DNA of 64,000 nucleotides from Zooshikella harenae (GTDB taxonomy: Bacteria; Pseudomonadota; Gammaproteobacteria; Pseudomonadales; Zooshikellaceae), in NCBI RefSeq assembly GCF_018837975.1, contig NZ_JAGSOY010000003.1, positions 1-64,000 of the forward strand, read 5' to 3'. Below, piece after piece: positions 1-8,117 of the stretch. The translations under genes were made by a program, and so were the position numbers. The notes under the pieces are model-generated. The model saw only the letters and a program-made list of their open reading frames with translations. It ran no database searches and was not told the DNA's origin. Position 1 is the stretch's first letter, and the number at the start of each line of letters is the position of its first letter.

Positions 1-3
1 GGT

Positions 4-31
4 CCTTCACAATTCATTTTTAGGCTTTGTT
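4..31 (-). repeat. Short dispersed repeat, copy a
   Basis: Read on the minus strand, this 28-base stretch matches positions 3420-3447 at 27 of 28 bases. Looser relatives lie at 98-126 and 1204-1230. All share a core like GCCTAAAAAT followed by a GTATA-type end. It is not coding and lies downstream of the minus-strand gene at 145-960. Confidence 0.7.
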
Positions 32-97
32 GTCAGCGTTCTTCACCCCAGTCACTTATTAATATAAGCTCCTGGGGTTTCATCACTTGACGGCCGC

Positions 98-126
98 GCC
101 TAAAAAATCTTCGTTATGAGTATATA
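98..126 (+). repeat. Short dispersed repeat, copy b
   Basis: This is a diverged copy of the short intergenic repeat, with the core GCCTAAAAAATC and the end GAGTATATA. It faces copy a (4-31) in inverted orientation, so the two could pair in a transcript. The preceding stretch, CTTGACGGC at about 86-94, also recurs near 1134. Confidence 0.5.
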
Positions 127-144
127 CTGGCAGTGAATTGTTTT

Positions 145-960
145 TTAATGTTTGTTTATTAGTGTTGGTTCAAGATACTTGTTGAGTAATCTTTCTAGAA
201 TACCTTCTGATTTAAGTTGTTTAAGTTTATGATTAAAAAAATCTCTGAGTTTTTTTCCTTGACTTGTTTTCGGGAAAAGCATATGGAATGACATGGGGGC
301 TGTGCTGGGCAATGGTGAGTATCCAATATTATTATTTGCTAAAAAATTTTCACCAAGTGCGGCGAACCCAGCAATTATTTCAATTCGCTCAAGATAAAGA
401 TCTGCCCGGTTATGCAGTAGCATATTAAAAATTTTTCTTTGGCTGTTTTTGTATATGCTGATGTCAGAATCATTGAGATCATATGTTGAGTAGTTATAAC
501 CTTGCATACCTACTAAACGATATTGCTTGAGGTCTTTGTAGGAAGAAATATGAATACCATTTGGGTGATGTGCCTTAGCATAGAAGTAGTAAGTGTGTGT
601 ATCATAGTAGTTATTACTGTGCAGAAAATTATTTCTACGTTGTTTGTTTAATGAAGCATCAATCAACATATGATACCTTTTGCTATTTTTTACCTCATAT
701 TTACAACGATTCCAGTTAATCATATCAATTTTATAGGGTTGGTTTATTGGTTTTAAGATAGAGGCTAATACTTCAACAGAGTAGCCTTTAAGTTTTGTCT
801 TCTCGCCTGGTATTCTTGAAAAGTAGGTAAAGGGTGGCCATTCTGCATCATCATCGCAGATACGTAATAAGGAGGGCAGTACTTGTTTTTCCTCAGCTAA
901 AGTAACATTTGAAAGCGAGTAGAAACATGTTAAACACATCAGGATAATAAGTTTGTACAT
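145..960 (-). CDS. Periplasmic solute-binding protein, family 3-like
   Basis: This 271-residue protein has an N-terminal signal peptide (about residues 1-22, ending LAE) and the layout of the type 2 periplasmic binding fold. The opening strand 'LRICDDDAEWPPF' is typical of SBP_bac_3 proteins, 'GYSVEVLASIL' follows, and 'WNRCKYEVKN' matches the 'W.R....' region of the amino-acid-binding-like subgroup. The ligand is unknown. No ABC permease or ATPase lies nearby, so it may feed a sensor or act alone. A purine-rich site (AAGGGAGG) precedes the ATG closely. The gene is AT-rich and stands alone between repeat-containing gaps. Confidence 0.8.
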   Translation of the reverse strand: MYKLIILMCLTCFYSLSNVTLAEEKQVLPSLLRICDDDAEWPPFTYFSRIPGEKTKLKGYSVEVLASILKPINQPYKIDMINWNRCKYEVKNSKRYHMLIDASLNKQRRNNFLHSNNYYDTHTYYFYAKAHHPNGIHISSYKDLKQYRLVGMQGYNYSTYDLNDSDISIYKNSQRKIFNMLLHNRADLYLERIEIIAGFAALGENFLANNNIGYSPLPSTAPMSFHMLFPKTSQGKKLRDFFNHKLKQLKSEGILERLLNKYLEPTLINKH

Positions 961-1203
961 AACCTCCCTTTTCCAGGAAACTATTTGAATTTATTTTTGA
1001 TTGGTATTATTTTAGTTATTTTTAGAATGATAATTTAAATATCTTTTTACTATACCCTTCGCAATTATTAATATAAGCGTTTAGTAGCACTTTTATATAA
1101 ATTAAAATGACTACCGCAAGCAGGCTTCATTTCTTGACGGCTCAGCTAGTGCTTTTAAAAATGATATTGTAGCTTGCGAGTCTTGACAGTTCAGACTAGC
1201 TCC

Positions 1204-1230
1204 ACTAAAAATCTTTCACCATGGGTATAT
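1204..1230 (+). repeat. Short dispersed repeat, copy c
   Basis: This copy has the core ACTAAAAATC and the end ATGGGTATAT. It abuts the left end of MITE-like repeat copy A. In copy B the same short repeat sits inside the element, so the two repeat types are physically associated. Confidence 0.55.
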
Positions 1231-1362
1231 GAGAGTGTCGCAAAAGGTCAGGAGCGAAGCAAAGGCAAGGCAAAAATCAGCGAAAAAGCGATCTAATAAA
1301 TGAGCATTTTAAGCTGATTTTTAACGTAGTATTTGCAAGCGCAGTAGTTTTGCGATGTCCTC
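1231..1362 (+). repeat. MITE-like palindromic repeat, copy A
   Basis: This is a non-coding element of about 130 bases. It begins with a GAG..TGTCGCAAAA end, continues with AGGAGCGAAGCAAAG and CAAGGCAAAAATCAGCG, and ends with GCAGTAGTTTTGCGA. The right end is the approximate reverse complement of the left end. Two more copies lie at 3346-3522 and 9173-9307. All three are intergenic. It contains no transposase. Confidence 0.75.
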
Positions 1363-1383
1363 ATGTTCAGTATTCTGTATATA

Positions 1384-1407
1384 GTGTAGCCTGATATCAG
1401 GCTACAC
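1384..1407. repeat. Perfect 24-base palindrome
   Basis: The arms GTGTAGCCTGAT and ATCAGGCTACAC are exact complements with no loop. The symmetry resumes on both sides after one mismatch (ATAT outside). It lies about 100 bases past the stop of the minus-strand transglycosylase gene. There is no T-run right after it, so a classical terminator is not clear. A dimeric protein-binding site or a cruciform is also possible. Confidence 0.6.
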
Positions 1408-1510
1408 CATATGTTTACGCTTTATATTTATACCAATGACTATGAATATCGTAAGAGTAGTGTTTTTGGAAGGTACTTTCCTTGTATATAGTTGAGCCTA
1501 GTGAGCTAAT

Positions 1511-2374
1511 TTAACTTGCTTGATAAAGGGTCATGATTTTTTTGACATAGTTGAGCGTTTCTTTAAAAGGTGGAACTTTGTAGCCATACTTTTGAACATT
1601 ACCATAACCAGCATTATAGGCTGCTAGAGCGAGTGCCACGTTGCCATTTATACCTCGCCGAGTCAGCATTTTTTTCAAATACCCTGAGCCGCCTTTAACA
1701 TTCTGTCTAGGGTTAAATGCATTTCTTACCCCCATTTCTTTGGCTGTGGCAGGCATTAACTGCATTAATCCTTTTGCACCGACATGTGAGACTGCTTGAG
1801 GATTATAGTTTGATTCTGTTTTAACAACAGCATGAATGAGGACTGGGTTTAGTTTGTGTTCTACGGCTGTTTTACCAATGATTTTTCGGAATGGAACGTT
1901 ATATTTTTTCTCTGCATAAGTTGAAGACTTAAGTAGTTTCTTAGGCAATGTATAATCGTTAGCTGCAAATGGGTTAGGGCCTTTACCGCCCAACTTCGCT
2001 AACTGTCGATAATGTCGGTAGGCTTTCTTTTGGGATGATTGTTTAGGTTTGTTAATTGACCATTGAACGGGTTGCCATTTCTGTGGTGCTAAACGACAGC
2101 TGGTACCAAACTGCTTTGGTTGTGGTTTACCACTAATCTCTAGCATGGTGAAATAGTCACGGCAGATTTGGTTTGCTTGTGAATAAGTAATAAAAACGGC
2201 TAAGTAACGCTCAACATTAGCCTCATCCTTATCGTGCCAGTTGGCAATTTCCCCATCTAATAGTTGTTCCTCTAATAGGGTATTTACATCAGAGGTTAGA
2301 CGTTGTTCTTTTGTAAGATGAATACAGCCTACAACTAATAAGTAAGTACTGACTAGCATGATGTGTTTAAACAC
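1511..2374 (-). CDS. Lipoprotein with SLT lytic transglycosylase domain
   Basis: This is an outer-membrane lipoprotein that probably cleaves peptidoglycan glycan strands. I place the start at a GTG preceded by GGGGG. This gives a short lipoprotein signal with lipobox LVVGC (Cys 17), whereas longer readings run back through the upstream gene. Residues about 70-95 carry a surface-antigen-like Cys motif (ICRDY...GTSC). The C-terminal 110 residues are an SLT domain, with the catalytic Glu in KTESNY (about residue 187), then GLMQLMPATA and AAYNAGYGNV. The start overlaps the stop of the upstream glycine-zipper lipoprotein, so the two are probably translationally coupled. The combination of antigen-like and SLT parts is unusual. 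Confidence 0.85.
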   Translation of the reverse strand: MFKHIMLVSTYLLVVGCIHLTKEQRLTSDVNTLLEEQLLDGEIANWHDKDEANVERYLAVFITYSQANQICRDYFTMLEISGKPQPKQFGTSCRLAPQKWQPVQWSINKPKQSSQKKAYRHYRQLAKLGGKGPNPFAANDYTLPKKLLKSSTYAEKKYNVPFRKIIGKTAVEHKLNPVLIHAVVKTESNYNPQAVSHVGAKGLMQLMPATAKEMGVRNAFNPRQNVKGGSGYLKKMLTRRGINGNVALALAAYNAGYGNVQKYGYKVPPFKETLNYVKKIMTLYQAS

Positions 2375-2816
2375 AAGTATGCCCCCGCTGTTTATTAAGC
2401 TTTGAACTACCTTTTTGACGGCCATAAATAATATAGTCACGACAAATTTGATTTCCTTGTCGCGTCTTATTGAGAGGTTTAATAGTGAAGCGGTTTCCAG
2501 TTCTGCTGTTTGTCCAGTTATAGTTTTTCTTGTTAGGGGTTGAACGAAGACCTTTTTCAGCACGGTTTTGATCAGAGGAGTCCATATAAGAACCAATGTA
2601 GCCACCAATGATACCACCGATGATGCCTCCACCTATCATACATGCATTACGTTTACTTGATTTTTTATCTTTGCAGGCGGCATACCCTAGGCCTGCCCCA
2701 ACTCCTGCACCAGCAACGGCTCCCCAAAAGCTGTTGGACTGATAGTAGCCATCATTACAACCCGTAGTGAGAGCTATCGTTAAGAGCAGCGTACAACATC
2801 GCCAACATATAGACAC
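2367..2816 (-). CDS. Glycine-zipper surface-antigen-like lipoprotein
   Basis: This protein of about 149 residues has a lipobox LTTGC. It is followed by glycine-zipper repeats (GAVAGAGVGAGLGYAAC, then GGGIIGGIIGGYIG) like those of 17-kDa surface antigens and SlyB-type proteins. The C-terminus carries NQICRDY...HTC. I prefer a GTG start because AAGGAGG sits 8 bases before it; the longer reading from an ATG at 2849 would put that site inside the gene. The last bases overlap the start of the SLT lipoprotein. Its likely place is the outer membrane, perhaps as a structural or envelope-stress lipoprotein. The shared Cys motif with the next gene suggests a related binding surface. Confidence 0.8.
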   Translation of the reverse strand: MSICWRCCTLLLTIALTTGCNDGYYQSNSFWGAVAGAGVGAGLGYAACKDKKSSKRNACMIGGGIIGGIIGGYIGSYMDSSDQNRAEKGLRSTPNKKNYNWTNSRTGNRFTIKPLNKTRQGNQICRDYIIYGRQKGSSKLNKQRGHTCV

Positions 2817-3345
2817 AGAGACTGCCTCCTTAAAAGCATTTGAATACATTCTTCTGAGCGGTGGTAAATCATGTTATCAGGCTGAGAAAAGCACTTTTTG
2901 TAATAGGTTGATGGGTCTATTAGTAGACATACAAAACTGATTTACTCGATCCTTACAAGGTGTATGGAGCTTGTTATTGCTTGAGATCAGACTGATGATG
3001 GGAATTATTTTTCACCACTTCACTGACCTTGTCATACCCTACAGTTGTTAATATGAGCATAAATAACGTTATGTATAAGTGGGTTATCGATATGCGTGGT
3101 CTAGTGTGTTTTTACCTGTAAAGTGGTTGTTTTAAAAGGGTTTACATGTTGCAAATGTAATCAATGTCTCTTTTAATGGTCTGTAATTATGTGTTTTTTT
3201 TGAGTGCATAACAGGTCAACTGTAGCTTAAATCACACTGGCTAGGGCACTATTTGAAGAGCTTGATGTCTATTATTGCATTGTCATCATGTGAAATGTTT
3301 GGCATTAAGTGTATTTTACTTAACATGTCACTCTTTTTGGGCCGA

Positions 3346-3522
3346 TGAGACTGTCGCAAATCAGGAGCGAAGCAAAGACAAGGCAAAAATCAGCGAAAAA
3401 GCAGAGTTTATATACCCATAACAAAGCCTAAAAATGATTTGTGAAGGGTATAGCTAATAAATGAGTATTTTGAGCTGATATTAACGCCGTATTTGTAAGC
3501 GCAGTAGTTTTTCGACAGCCTT
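3346..3522 (+). repeat. MITE-like palindromic repeat, copy B (longer form)
   Basis: This is the same element as copy A, with ends GAGACTGTCGCAAA and TTTTTCGACAGCCTT that are imperfect inverted repeats. Compared with copy A it carries about 48 extra bases (about 3405-3452), which contain the short dispersed repeat (3426-3452). The outer parts align well with copies A and C. Confidence 0.75.
3426..3452 (+). repeat. Short dispersed repeat, copy d, nested in copy B
   Basis: The core GCCTAAAAATGATT and end GAAGGGTATA match copy a (4-31, opposite strand) almost exactly once the upstream AACAAA is included. Its location inside the MITE-like element suggests either insertion of one repeat into another or an ancestral longer form. 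Confidence 0.6.
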
Positions 3523-3605
3523 CTATATGAGTGGAAGTAGTCGCGTTTAACCTTTTACTAAGAACAGTATTGATTTGTAAAACAGGGTATGTAGGAGGTC
3601 ATTGA

Positions 3606-4961
3606 ATGAAAGTAAAGTGTTGGCAGTCGCTCATGGTTATCATGGCAGCCATACTCATGCTACCAAATTTATCGGCAGCAGCTTTACCTGTAACGGATAG
3701 CCAGGGACAGCAGTTACCTACGTTAGCACCACTGGTTAAAAAAGTAACACCTGCCGTAGTTAATATATCGACTTATGCGAAGACAGCTGTCCAAAATCCA
3801 TTATTGAGTGATCCGTTCTTTCGGCACTTTTTTAATGTTCCACCCACTCAACCCAGACAGCAAAGGCGTGCTCAAAGTGCTGGGTCAGGTGTCATTATTG
3901 ATGCAAAAGAAGGTACAGTGATCACTAATTATCACGTCATTAAAGGCGCTGATGAAGTTAGGGTGACATTAGAAGATGGACGTACAATCAAGGCTAAAGT
4001 AGTGGGTAGTGATCCTGATGTCGATATTGCTGTACTTGATATTGATGCAGATAATCTTAAAGCGCTACCAATAGCAAACTCTGATAAATTGGCCGTTGGT
4101 GATTTTGTGATTGCTGTGGGTAATCCTTTTGGGTTGGGTCAAACAGTTACAACAGGTGTAGTCAGTGCTTTAGGACGTTCTGGTTTGGGTATTGAGGGGT
4201 ACGAAAATTTTATTCAAACGGATGCGTCTATTAACCCAGGTAACTCTGGTGGTGCATTGGTTAACCTGCAAGGGGAATTAGTTGGAGTTAATACCGCTAT
4301 CCTGGCCCCATCAGGAGGAAATGTAGGCATTGGTTTTGCTATTCCCACTAACATGGCGAAATCAAGCATGCAGCAAATACTTGATCATGGAGAGGTGAAG
4401 AGAGGCCAGATTGGTGTTTACATCCAAGACCTAACAGCCGATCTTGCTGAAGCATTTAATTTAGATGAGCAACAACGTGGCGTATTGATTAATGATGTTC
4501 AGCCAGGTTCAACGGCAGAAAAATCAGGATTACGTGATGGCGATATTATTATTGCTGTAGAAGGAAAGTCGATTAGTAATGCCGCACAGTTGCGTAATCA
4601 AATAGGCCTTAGACGGATTGGAGAAGAAGTCCAGATTACAATACTACGAGATAAAAAAGTAAAAGATCTTAGTGTTAAAATTGGTGGAGAAAAGCTTACT
4701 GGTGCCAGTAAAATACATAAGATTTTTGAAGGTGCTATTTTGCAAAATTCTCAAAGTGAAGATGGCGTGATTGTGCGAGATATTCAGGGTGGAAGTGCTG
4801 CAGCTTATACAGGGCTAAGACCTGGAGATCGAATTATTGCTGCCAACCGTCACTCAGTGAAAAATTTGCATGATTTACAGCAAGCTTTAAGTAAAGGAAG
4901 TAGTAAAATTTTACTGAGAATAGTGCGTGGTAATGCTGCATTATTCCTTGTTATCCAGTAA
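3606..4961 (+). CDS. degQ: DegQ/DegP-family periplasmic serine endoprotease (Do)
   Basis: This 451-residue trypsin-like HtrA protease degrades or refolds misfolded periplasmic proteins. It has a signal peptide (about 1-26) and a protease domain with the triad His110 (TNYHV), Asp140 (DVDIAVLD) and Ser214 (PGNSGGALVN). Two PDZ domains follow (about 255-345 and 365-450, with GLRDGDII and GLRPGDRII). The length and two-PDZ layout match DegQ/MucD rather than single-PDZ DegS. A strong GGAGGT site precedes the ATG. A terminator-like hairpin follows (4974-5019). Assignment within the family (DegP, DegQ or MucD) is less sure than the family itself. Confidence 0.93.
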   Translation: MKVKCWQSLMVIMAAILMLPNLSAAALPVTDSQGQQLPTLAPLVKKVTPAVVNISTYAKTAVQNPLLSDPFFRHFFNVPPTQPRQQRRAQSAGSGVIIDAKEGTVITNYHVIKGADEVRVTLEDGRTIKAKVVGSDPDVDIAVLDIDADNLKALPIANSDKLAVGDFVIAVGNPFGLGQTVTTGVVSALGRSGLGIEGYENFIQTDASINPGNSGGALVNLQGELVGVNTAILAPSGGNVGIGFAIPTNMAKSSMQQILDHGEVKRGQIGVYIQDLTADLAEAFNLDEQQRGVLINDVQPGSTAEKSGLRDGDIIIAVEGKSISNAAQLRNQIGLRRIGEEVQITILRDKKVKDLSVKIGGEKLTGASKIHKIFEGAILQNSQSEDGVIVRDIQGGSAAAYTGLRPGDRIIAANRHSVKNLHDLQQALSKGSSKILLRIVRGNAALFLVIQ

Positions 4962-4973
4962 ATTTTTGTGATT

Positions 4974-5019
4974 AAGGCTTGCTGTTTTAGTGGATTTACC
5001 AAGTAGCAGCAGGCCTTTT
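4974..5019 (+). terminator. Probable terminator after degQ
   Basis: The arms AAGGCTTGCTG and CAGCAGGCCTT pair with one mismatch around a 22-base loop and are followed by a short T-run. It lies 12 bases after the degQ stop and in front of the convergent gene at 5029. Confidence 0.55.
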
Positions 5020-5028
5020 AATTGTTTA

Positions 5029-5631
5029 TTAGGTATTTTTGGCAATTAAGGGTTTGATTTTGGAAAACTTATCTTTAATAGCACTGCCAATGTCATTTTT
5101 TTCAAATTTACTCTGATCAGTTAATCCCCGTGTATCAAGTCTATGCAAGTGTAGATAGGGTGTTTTGGCAGCAAACTCCCGTAAGTCTCCATTTACAAGT
5201 ACAGGAAGGAACTCCATACCAATTTTTTTTTGATAAATACGATTTAAAAAATTTATTGCAGTCGTAAAGCTAAGATGACGCATACGTTTTTCATTCCCTA
5301 AGGGAATCCCAATAAAAAGTCCATTTTGGTTAATGGCTGCACCAGGATAAAGTATTACACCTGTTTTTTTTATTGCTGCTTCATTTATGTGACTAAATGT
5401 ATCGTGAAATGCATAAGGATCAGGTAGAACTATAATACCTTCACGTTCTGTGCCTGCTAAGAGTACTTCGAAATTGGAATATACTTTTTTTACCGTTGGG
5501 CTATAGACACAAAAAGCTTTTGCAACGCGCTTGAAAAAGTCAGCCGCTTTATTTTTGTTAATGATTGATGATAAATCCCAAAATAGATCTGGGTTCTCAG
5601 GGTAGTCAGCAAGCTTTATAGGTGTTTTCAC
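5029..5631 (-). CDS. Hypothetical protein, 200 residues
   Basis: I do not recognise this family. The protein has no signal peptide and no membrane segment. It is soluble and Lys-rich, with a motif-poor mixed alpha/beta composition (for example 'GIIVLPDPYAFHDTF' and 'NQNGLFIGIPLGNEKR'). The start is a GTG with AAGG seven bases upstream, followed by codons for KTPIKL. It stands alone between convergent degQ and the co-oriented patatin-like gene 300 bases upstream. Codon and base use resemble the neighbours. Confidence 0.65.
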   Translation of the reverse strand: MKTPIKLADYPENPDLFWDLSSIINKNKAADFFKRVAKAFCVYSPTVKKVYSNFEVLLAGTEREGIIVLPDPYAFHDTFSHINEAAIKKTGVILYPGAAINQNGLFIGIPLGNEKRMRHLSFTTAINFLNRIYQKKIGMEFLPVLVNGDLREFAAKTPYLHLHRLDTRGLTDQSKFEKNDIGSAIKDKFSKIKPLIAKNT

Positions 5632-5931
5632 ACAAGAGCCTTACATTATTTGTTGTTAGTTATTCCTTCATTAAACTGTCAGGTATCTTACTTATAAATG
5701 ATTAAAGCGCTGAGATTATTTCCTGACATATCCTTATTGATTAAGCTGACAAGTGACTTGAACAGCAAAGCCACTTAAATTGCATAGTTAATTGAAGAAA
5801 AATCGTCACGAATATTACTTTTTTTATGAGTGATTATTTTGGACTTTAAGTTGTTATAGGCATGCGAAGCAATTCTGTCAATGGTTATAAACTGAGAAAA
5901 TATGACAGTGGTTTGTTTGGGGTAAGGTAAA
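5632..5931. other. Intergenic region, no gene seen
   Basis: These 300 AT-rich bases separate the minus-strand patatin-like gene from the minus-strand 200-residue gene. An 83-codon frame here (5775-6026) overlaps the patatin gene end in another frame and has no supporting features. I see no terminator or repeat. Confidence 0.5.
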
Positions 5932-6813
5932 TTAGGGATGGAGGTTTGTTGTTTGATGTAGTTTAAGAGGAACAATGTCCATAACTGTTTTATAGCCCAT
6001 TTGAAAAAGGCATATTTTGTCATCATTAGTTAAATTAAACTCAACAGGAGAGTAGCTTCCAGTATTAACAATGACAGTTGATTGCCAAAATGAATCATTA
6101 ATATACTCTCTTGAGAGTGTTGTCATGAACGTTCTGATGAGCATTGATAAGTAGTCTTTTATGGGCAGAAAAGAAGGGTTACTGGAAATTTTCTTATGAT
6201 AGGTTTGACTTCTTAACCGAAAACAGACTACAGGTGTGCCATCTCCAGCCCAGTCACGATAAAGTGCATCTTCTGAGAGAATACTTCCATCAACTAAAAT
6301 ATGTTCGTCAAAGTGTTGAAAGCTGAAGATAAGGGGGATGGATATTGAAAATAAGACAGCTCTGGATACTTTCAAATCAGGTGTTGTTTGGGCATTAAAA
6401 ATAACTGGCTGTGAAGTGACTACATCAGTAGCAACTATATGTAAGTCAGTTGTTAAGTCCTTAAAGTAAACTCCACCTAATTCATTATCTAACCATTTTT
6501 CAAAGATTGAGCCATTGGATAGTCCACCAGAACGAATTAAGTTCATCAGTGATTGTCCTTTGAACTGCTGAAAGTTTACATTAAGCACAAGCTTTTTTAG
6601 TTCACTGACGGACTTACCCAGAGCGTATAAGGCCGCAACAATGCTTCCACCAGAGACACCTACAATGCTGGTGAAGCTGAGTCCCAGCTCATTCAGTCCA
6701 GTAAGAATTCCAACATGGGCAGGTAAGCGTGTACCACCACCTGCTAGAATGGGTACAATTTTTCCCTCCTGGGTAGAGGGAGGAATGGGAACTGGTTCAG
6801 CCATTACTGTCAT
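5932..6813 (-). CDS. Patatin-like phospholipase
   Basis: This 293-residue serine lipid acyl hydrolase has a Ser-Asp dyad. The oxyanion motif GGGTRLPAHVG is at about residues 25-35, the nucleophile elbow GVSGGS places Ser54, and the catalytic Asp175 is in LVDGS (DGS instead of the commoner DGG/DGA). There is no signal peptide, so it is cytosolic or exported by another route. Similar proteins include housekeeping lipases and secreted effectors such as ExoU. The small size and lack of extra domains favour a housekeeping or membrane-remodelling role, but the substrate is unknown. The start is uncertain because two ATGs lie close together and neither has a strong ribosome site. Confidence 0.87.
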   Translation of the reverse strand: MTVMAEPVPIPPSTQEGKIVPILAGGGTRLPAHVGILTGLNELGLSFTSIVGVSGGSIVAALYALGKSVSELKKLVLNVNFQQFKGQSLMNLIRSGGLSNGSIFEKWLDNELGGVYFKDLTTDLHIVATDVVTSQPVIFNAQTTPDLKVSRAVLFSISIPLIFSFQHFDEHILVDGSILSEDALYRDWAGDGTPVVCFRLRSQTYHKKISSNPSFLPIKDYLSMLIRTFMTTLSREYINDSFWQSTVIVNTGSYSPVEFNLTNDDKICLFQMGYKTVMDIVPLKLHQTTNLHP

Positions 6814-6947
6814 GATGGTTAAATAGTCTAGTCATAATAGATTAGTGTAAAAGAAGAATAAAGTTTTGTTATTTTCAAAAACTATCGAACACGTTTAGAC
6901 GATAGTTCATAGCTATTAATTGTGAGGAAATATCACAAAAAACACCC

Positions 6948-6976
6948 TTGCAAAATGTGATTAAATCAGGGAGAAT
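6948..6976 (+). promoter_or_regulatory. Candidate sigma-70 promoter of the SRP RNA gene
   Basis: A TTGCAA box (6948-6953) and a GAGAAT box (6971-6976) are separated by 17 bases. They lie just upstream of a small GC hairpin (6993-7007) and the SRP RNA. This would start a precursor near 6983. Confidence 0.4.
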
Positions 6977-7020
6977 GCGCACCACGCTTGATACGGGGCA
7001 TCCCCGTTAGTTGTTATGGA

Positions 7021-7126
7021 GGCCCTTGTTGGTCCCCTCGCAATGAATATCTGCGAACTCCGCCAGGCCCGGAAGGGAGCAACGGTAGCAGTGACTTCAT
7101 GTGCCGAGGTGTGGCTGATAAGGGCC
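7021..7126 (+). ncRNA. ffs: Signal recognition particle RNA (4.5S RNA)
   Basis: This RNA pairs with Ffh to target nascent membrane proteins to the translocon. The conserved apical domain is plain: CCAGGCCCGGAAGGGAGCAA, followed by GTGCCGAGGTGTGGCTG. The outer ends GGCCCTT (7021-7027) and AAGGGCC (7120-7126) are exact complements and close the long hairpin. The length of about 106 bases fits the bacterial small form. Exact mature ends are inferred from the pairing. It lies alone between minus-strand genes and is read on the plus strand. Confidence 0.93.
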
Positions 7127-7379
7127 GCCGCCATTCCGATATCTTATCTATTTTTTAATTTAGAATTATCTCAAGTCACCTCAAATTGAGTACTCTTGCT
7201 TTTAGCGTGTAAAAGCCCAACGTCTAGAGTTTCTTAATTGTGCTGTTCAAGGTAGGACGGCTGATTGCTATAAGGTGGAAACTTTTCAGTTGATTAAAGG
7301 GTAGGGTTTAGCTGGGCCGCATCCATACGGTAGGCTAGCAAATCCATTCTAAAACGGTGTTGTTTTTGTAGTGTAAGTG

Positions 7380-8117
7380 TTACCTTTCCCGGTACTTATC
7401 AATGATGGCTTCAATACGACCTTCGTTTCTAAGGCTGCTTAAAGCGTTGTTGAGCAGTTTAATGGTTTCATCACTTGTGGCTTTATTCATTGCCAGCCAA
7501 AGACCACTTTTGCTAAATGTGAAAATACGTTCTATGTCGTCCATTCTTTGGCGCTGAGCGATAAATGGTCCAGATAAAGAACTTGTGGCCCATAAGTCAA
7601 TTTTATCGATTTTCAGTTTCATTGCGTTTACGACATCATTTTTAGCTTTGATGACATTAATTTTTTTCTCTACTAAATAATCAGTGATGGCATCATCCGC
7701 ATAGCTACCTACTGAATACTTATTCAAGTCGGCAAATTGGTTGATGCTAAGATTACGGCTTTTTTTAGCTAATATAATCCATTCTTCCTCAAATAATGGC
7801 CCTACCCACTTAAACTTATTTTCTCTTTCTGCTGTTCTAAAGGCGGAGTAAATGCCTTTACCTGGCTCATTAAGCGCCATGTTTAGCGCTCTATCCCATG
7901 ATGCGTAGAGAGTAAGTTCAAGGTCTAACCCTGCGCGTTGAAATGTTTCTCTAACGATATCTGTGGCAAAGCCAGTCACTTTTTCATTACGACCAAAGCT
8001 ACTATAGAGCACTGTCATATTGAGTGGCGGGAATGGTTCTGTAACCAAGTGGAAGGTTTGTGCTTCAGCATTTAGCCAAAACAGCATGGTTAAAGCAATC
8101 ATAACCTTACGCAGCAT
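7380..8117 (-). CDS. Periplasmic solute-binding protein, family 3-like
   Basis: This 245-residue protein has a signal peptide (about 1-19, ending AEA). The opening 'FHLVTEPFPPLNM', then 'GFATDIVRETFQRAGL' and 'YASWDRALNMAL', are typical of the SBP_bac_3 subgroup found without a transporter. The C-terminal 'LRNEGRIEAIIDKYRER' is the usual final helix. No permease or ATPase gene adjoins it. The ligand could be an amino acid or another small molecule. GAGG lies seven bases before the ATG. Confidence 0.85.
   Translation of the reverse strand: MLRKVMIALTMLFWLNAEAQTFHLVTEPFPPLNMTVLYSSFGRNEKVTGFATDIVRETFQRAGLDLELTLYASWDRALNMALNEPGKGIYSAFRTAERENKFKWVGPLFEEEWIILAKKSRNLSINQFADLNKYSVGSYADDAITDYLVEKKINVIKAKNDVVNAMKLKIDKIDLWATSSLSGPFIAQRQRMDDIERIFTFSKSGLWLAMNKATSDETIKLLNNALSSLRNEGRIEAIIDKYRER

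Larger units (their letters stand above)
961..1510. other. Intergenic region with repeats and a large palindrome
   Basis: This 550-base gap holds no supported gene. It contains a segment resembling 45-126 (TTAATATAAGC at about 1067, CTTGACGGC near 1134), a short dispersed repeat (1204-1230), MITE-like repeat copy A (1231-1362) and a perfect palindrome (1384-1407). Confidence 0.7.
2817..3605. other. Intergenic region between divergent genes, with repeat copy B
   Basis: This gap of about 790 bases lies between the minus-strand lipoprotein operon and plus-strand degQ. It holds a GTTAATATGAGC segment (about 3047-3058) echoing 59-70 and 1067-1078, and MITE-like copy B (3346-3522). Promoters for both flanking units must lie here, but I cannot fix them with confidence. 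Confidence 0.6.

Noticed and set aside
5775-6026. 83-codon frame overlapping the patatin-like gene
   Set aside because: It is in another frame of the patatin gene's end and has no features of its own.
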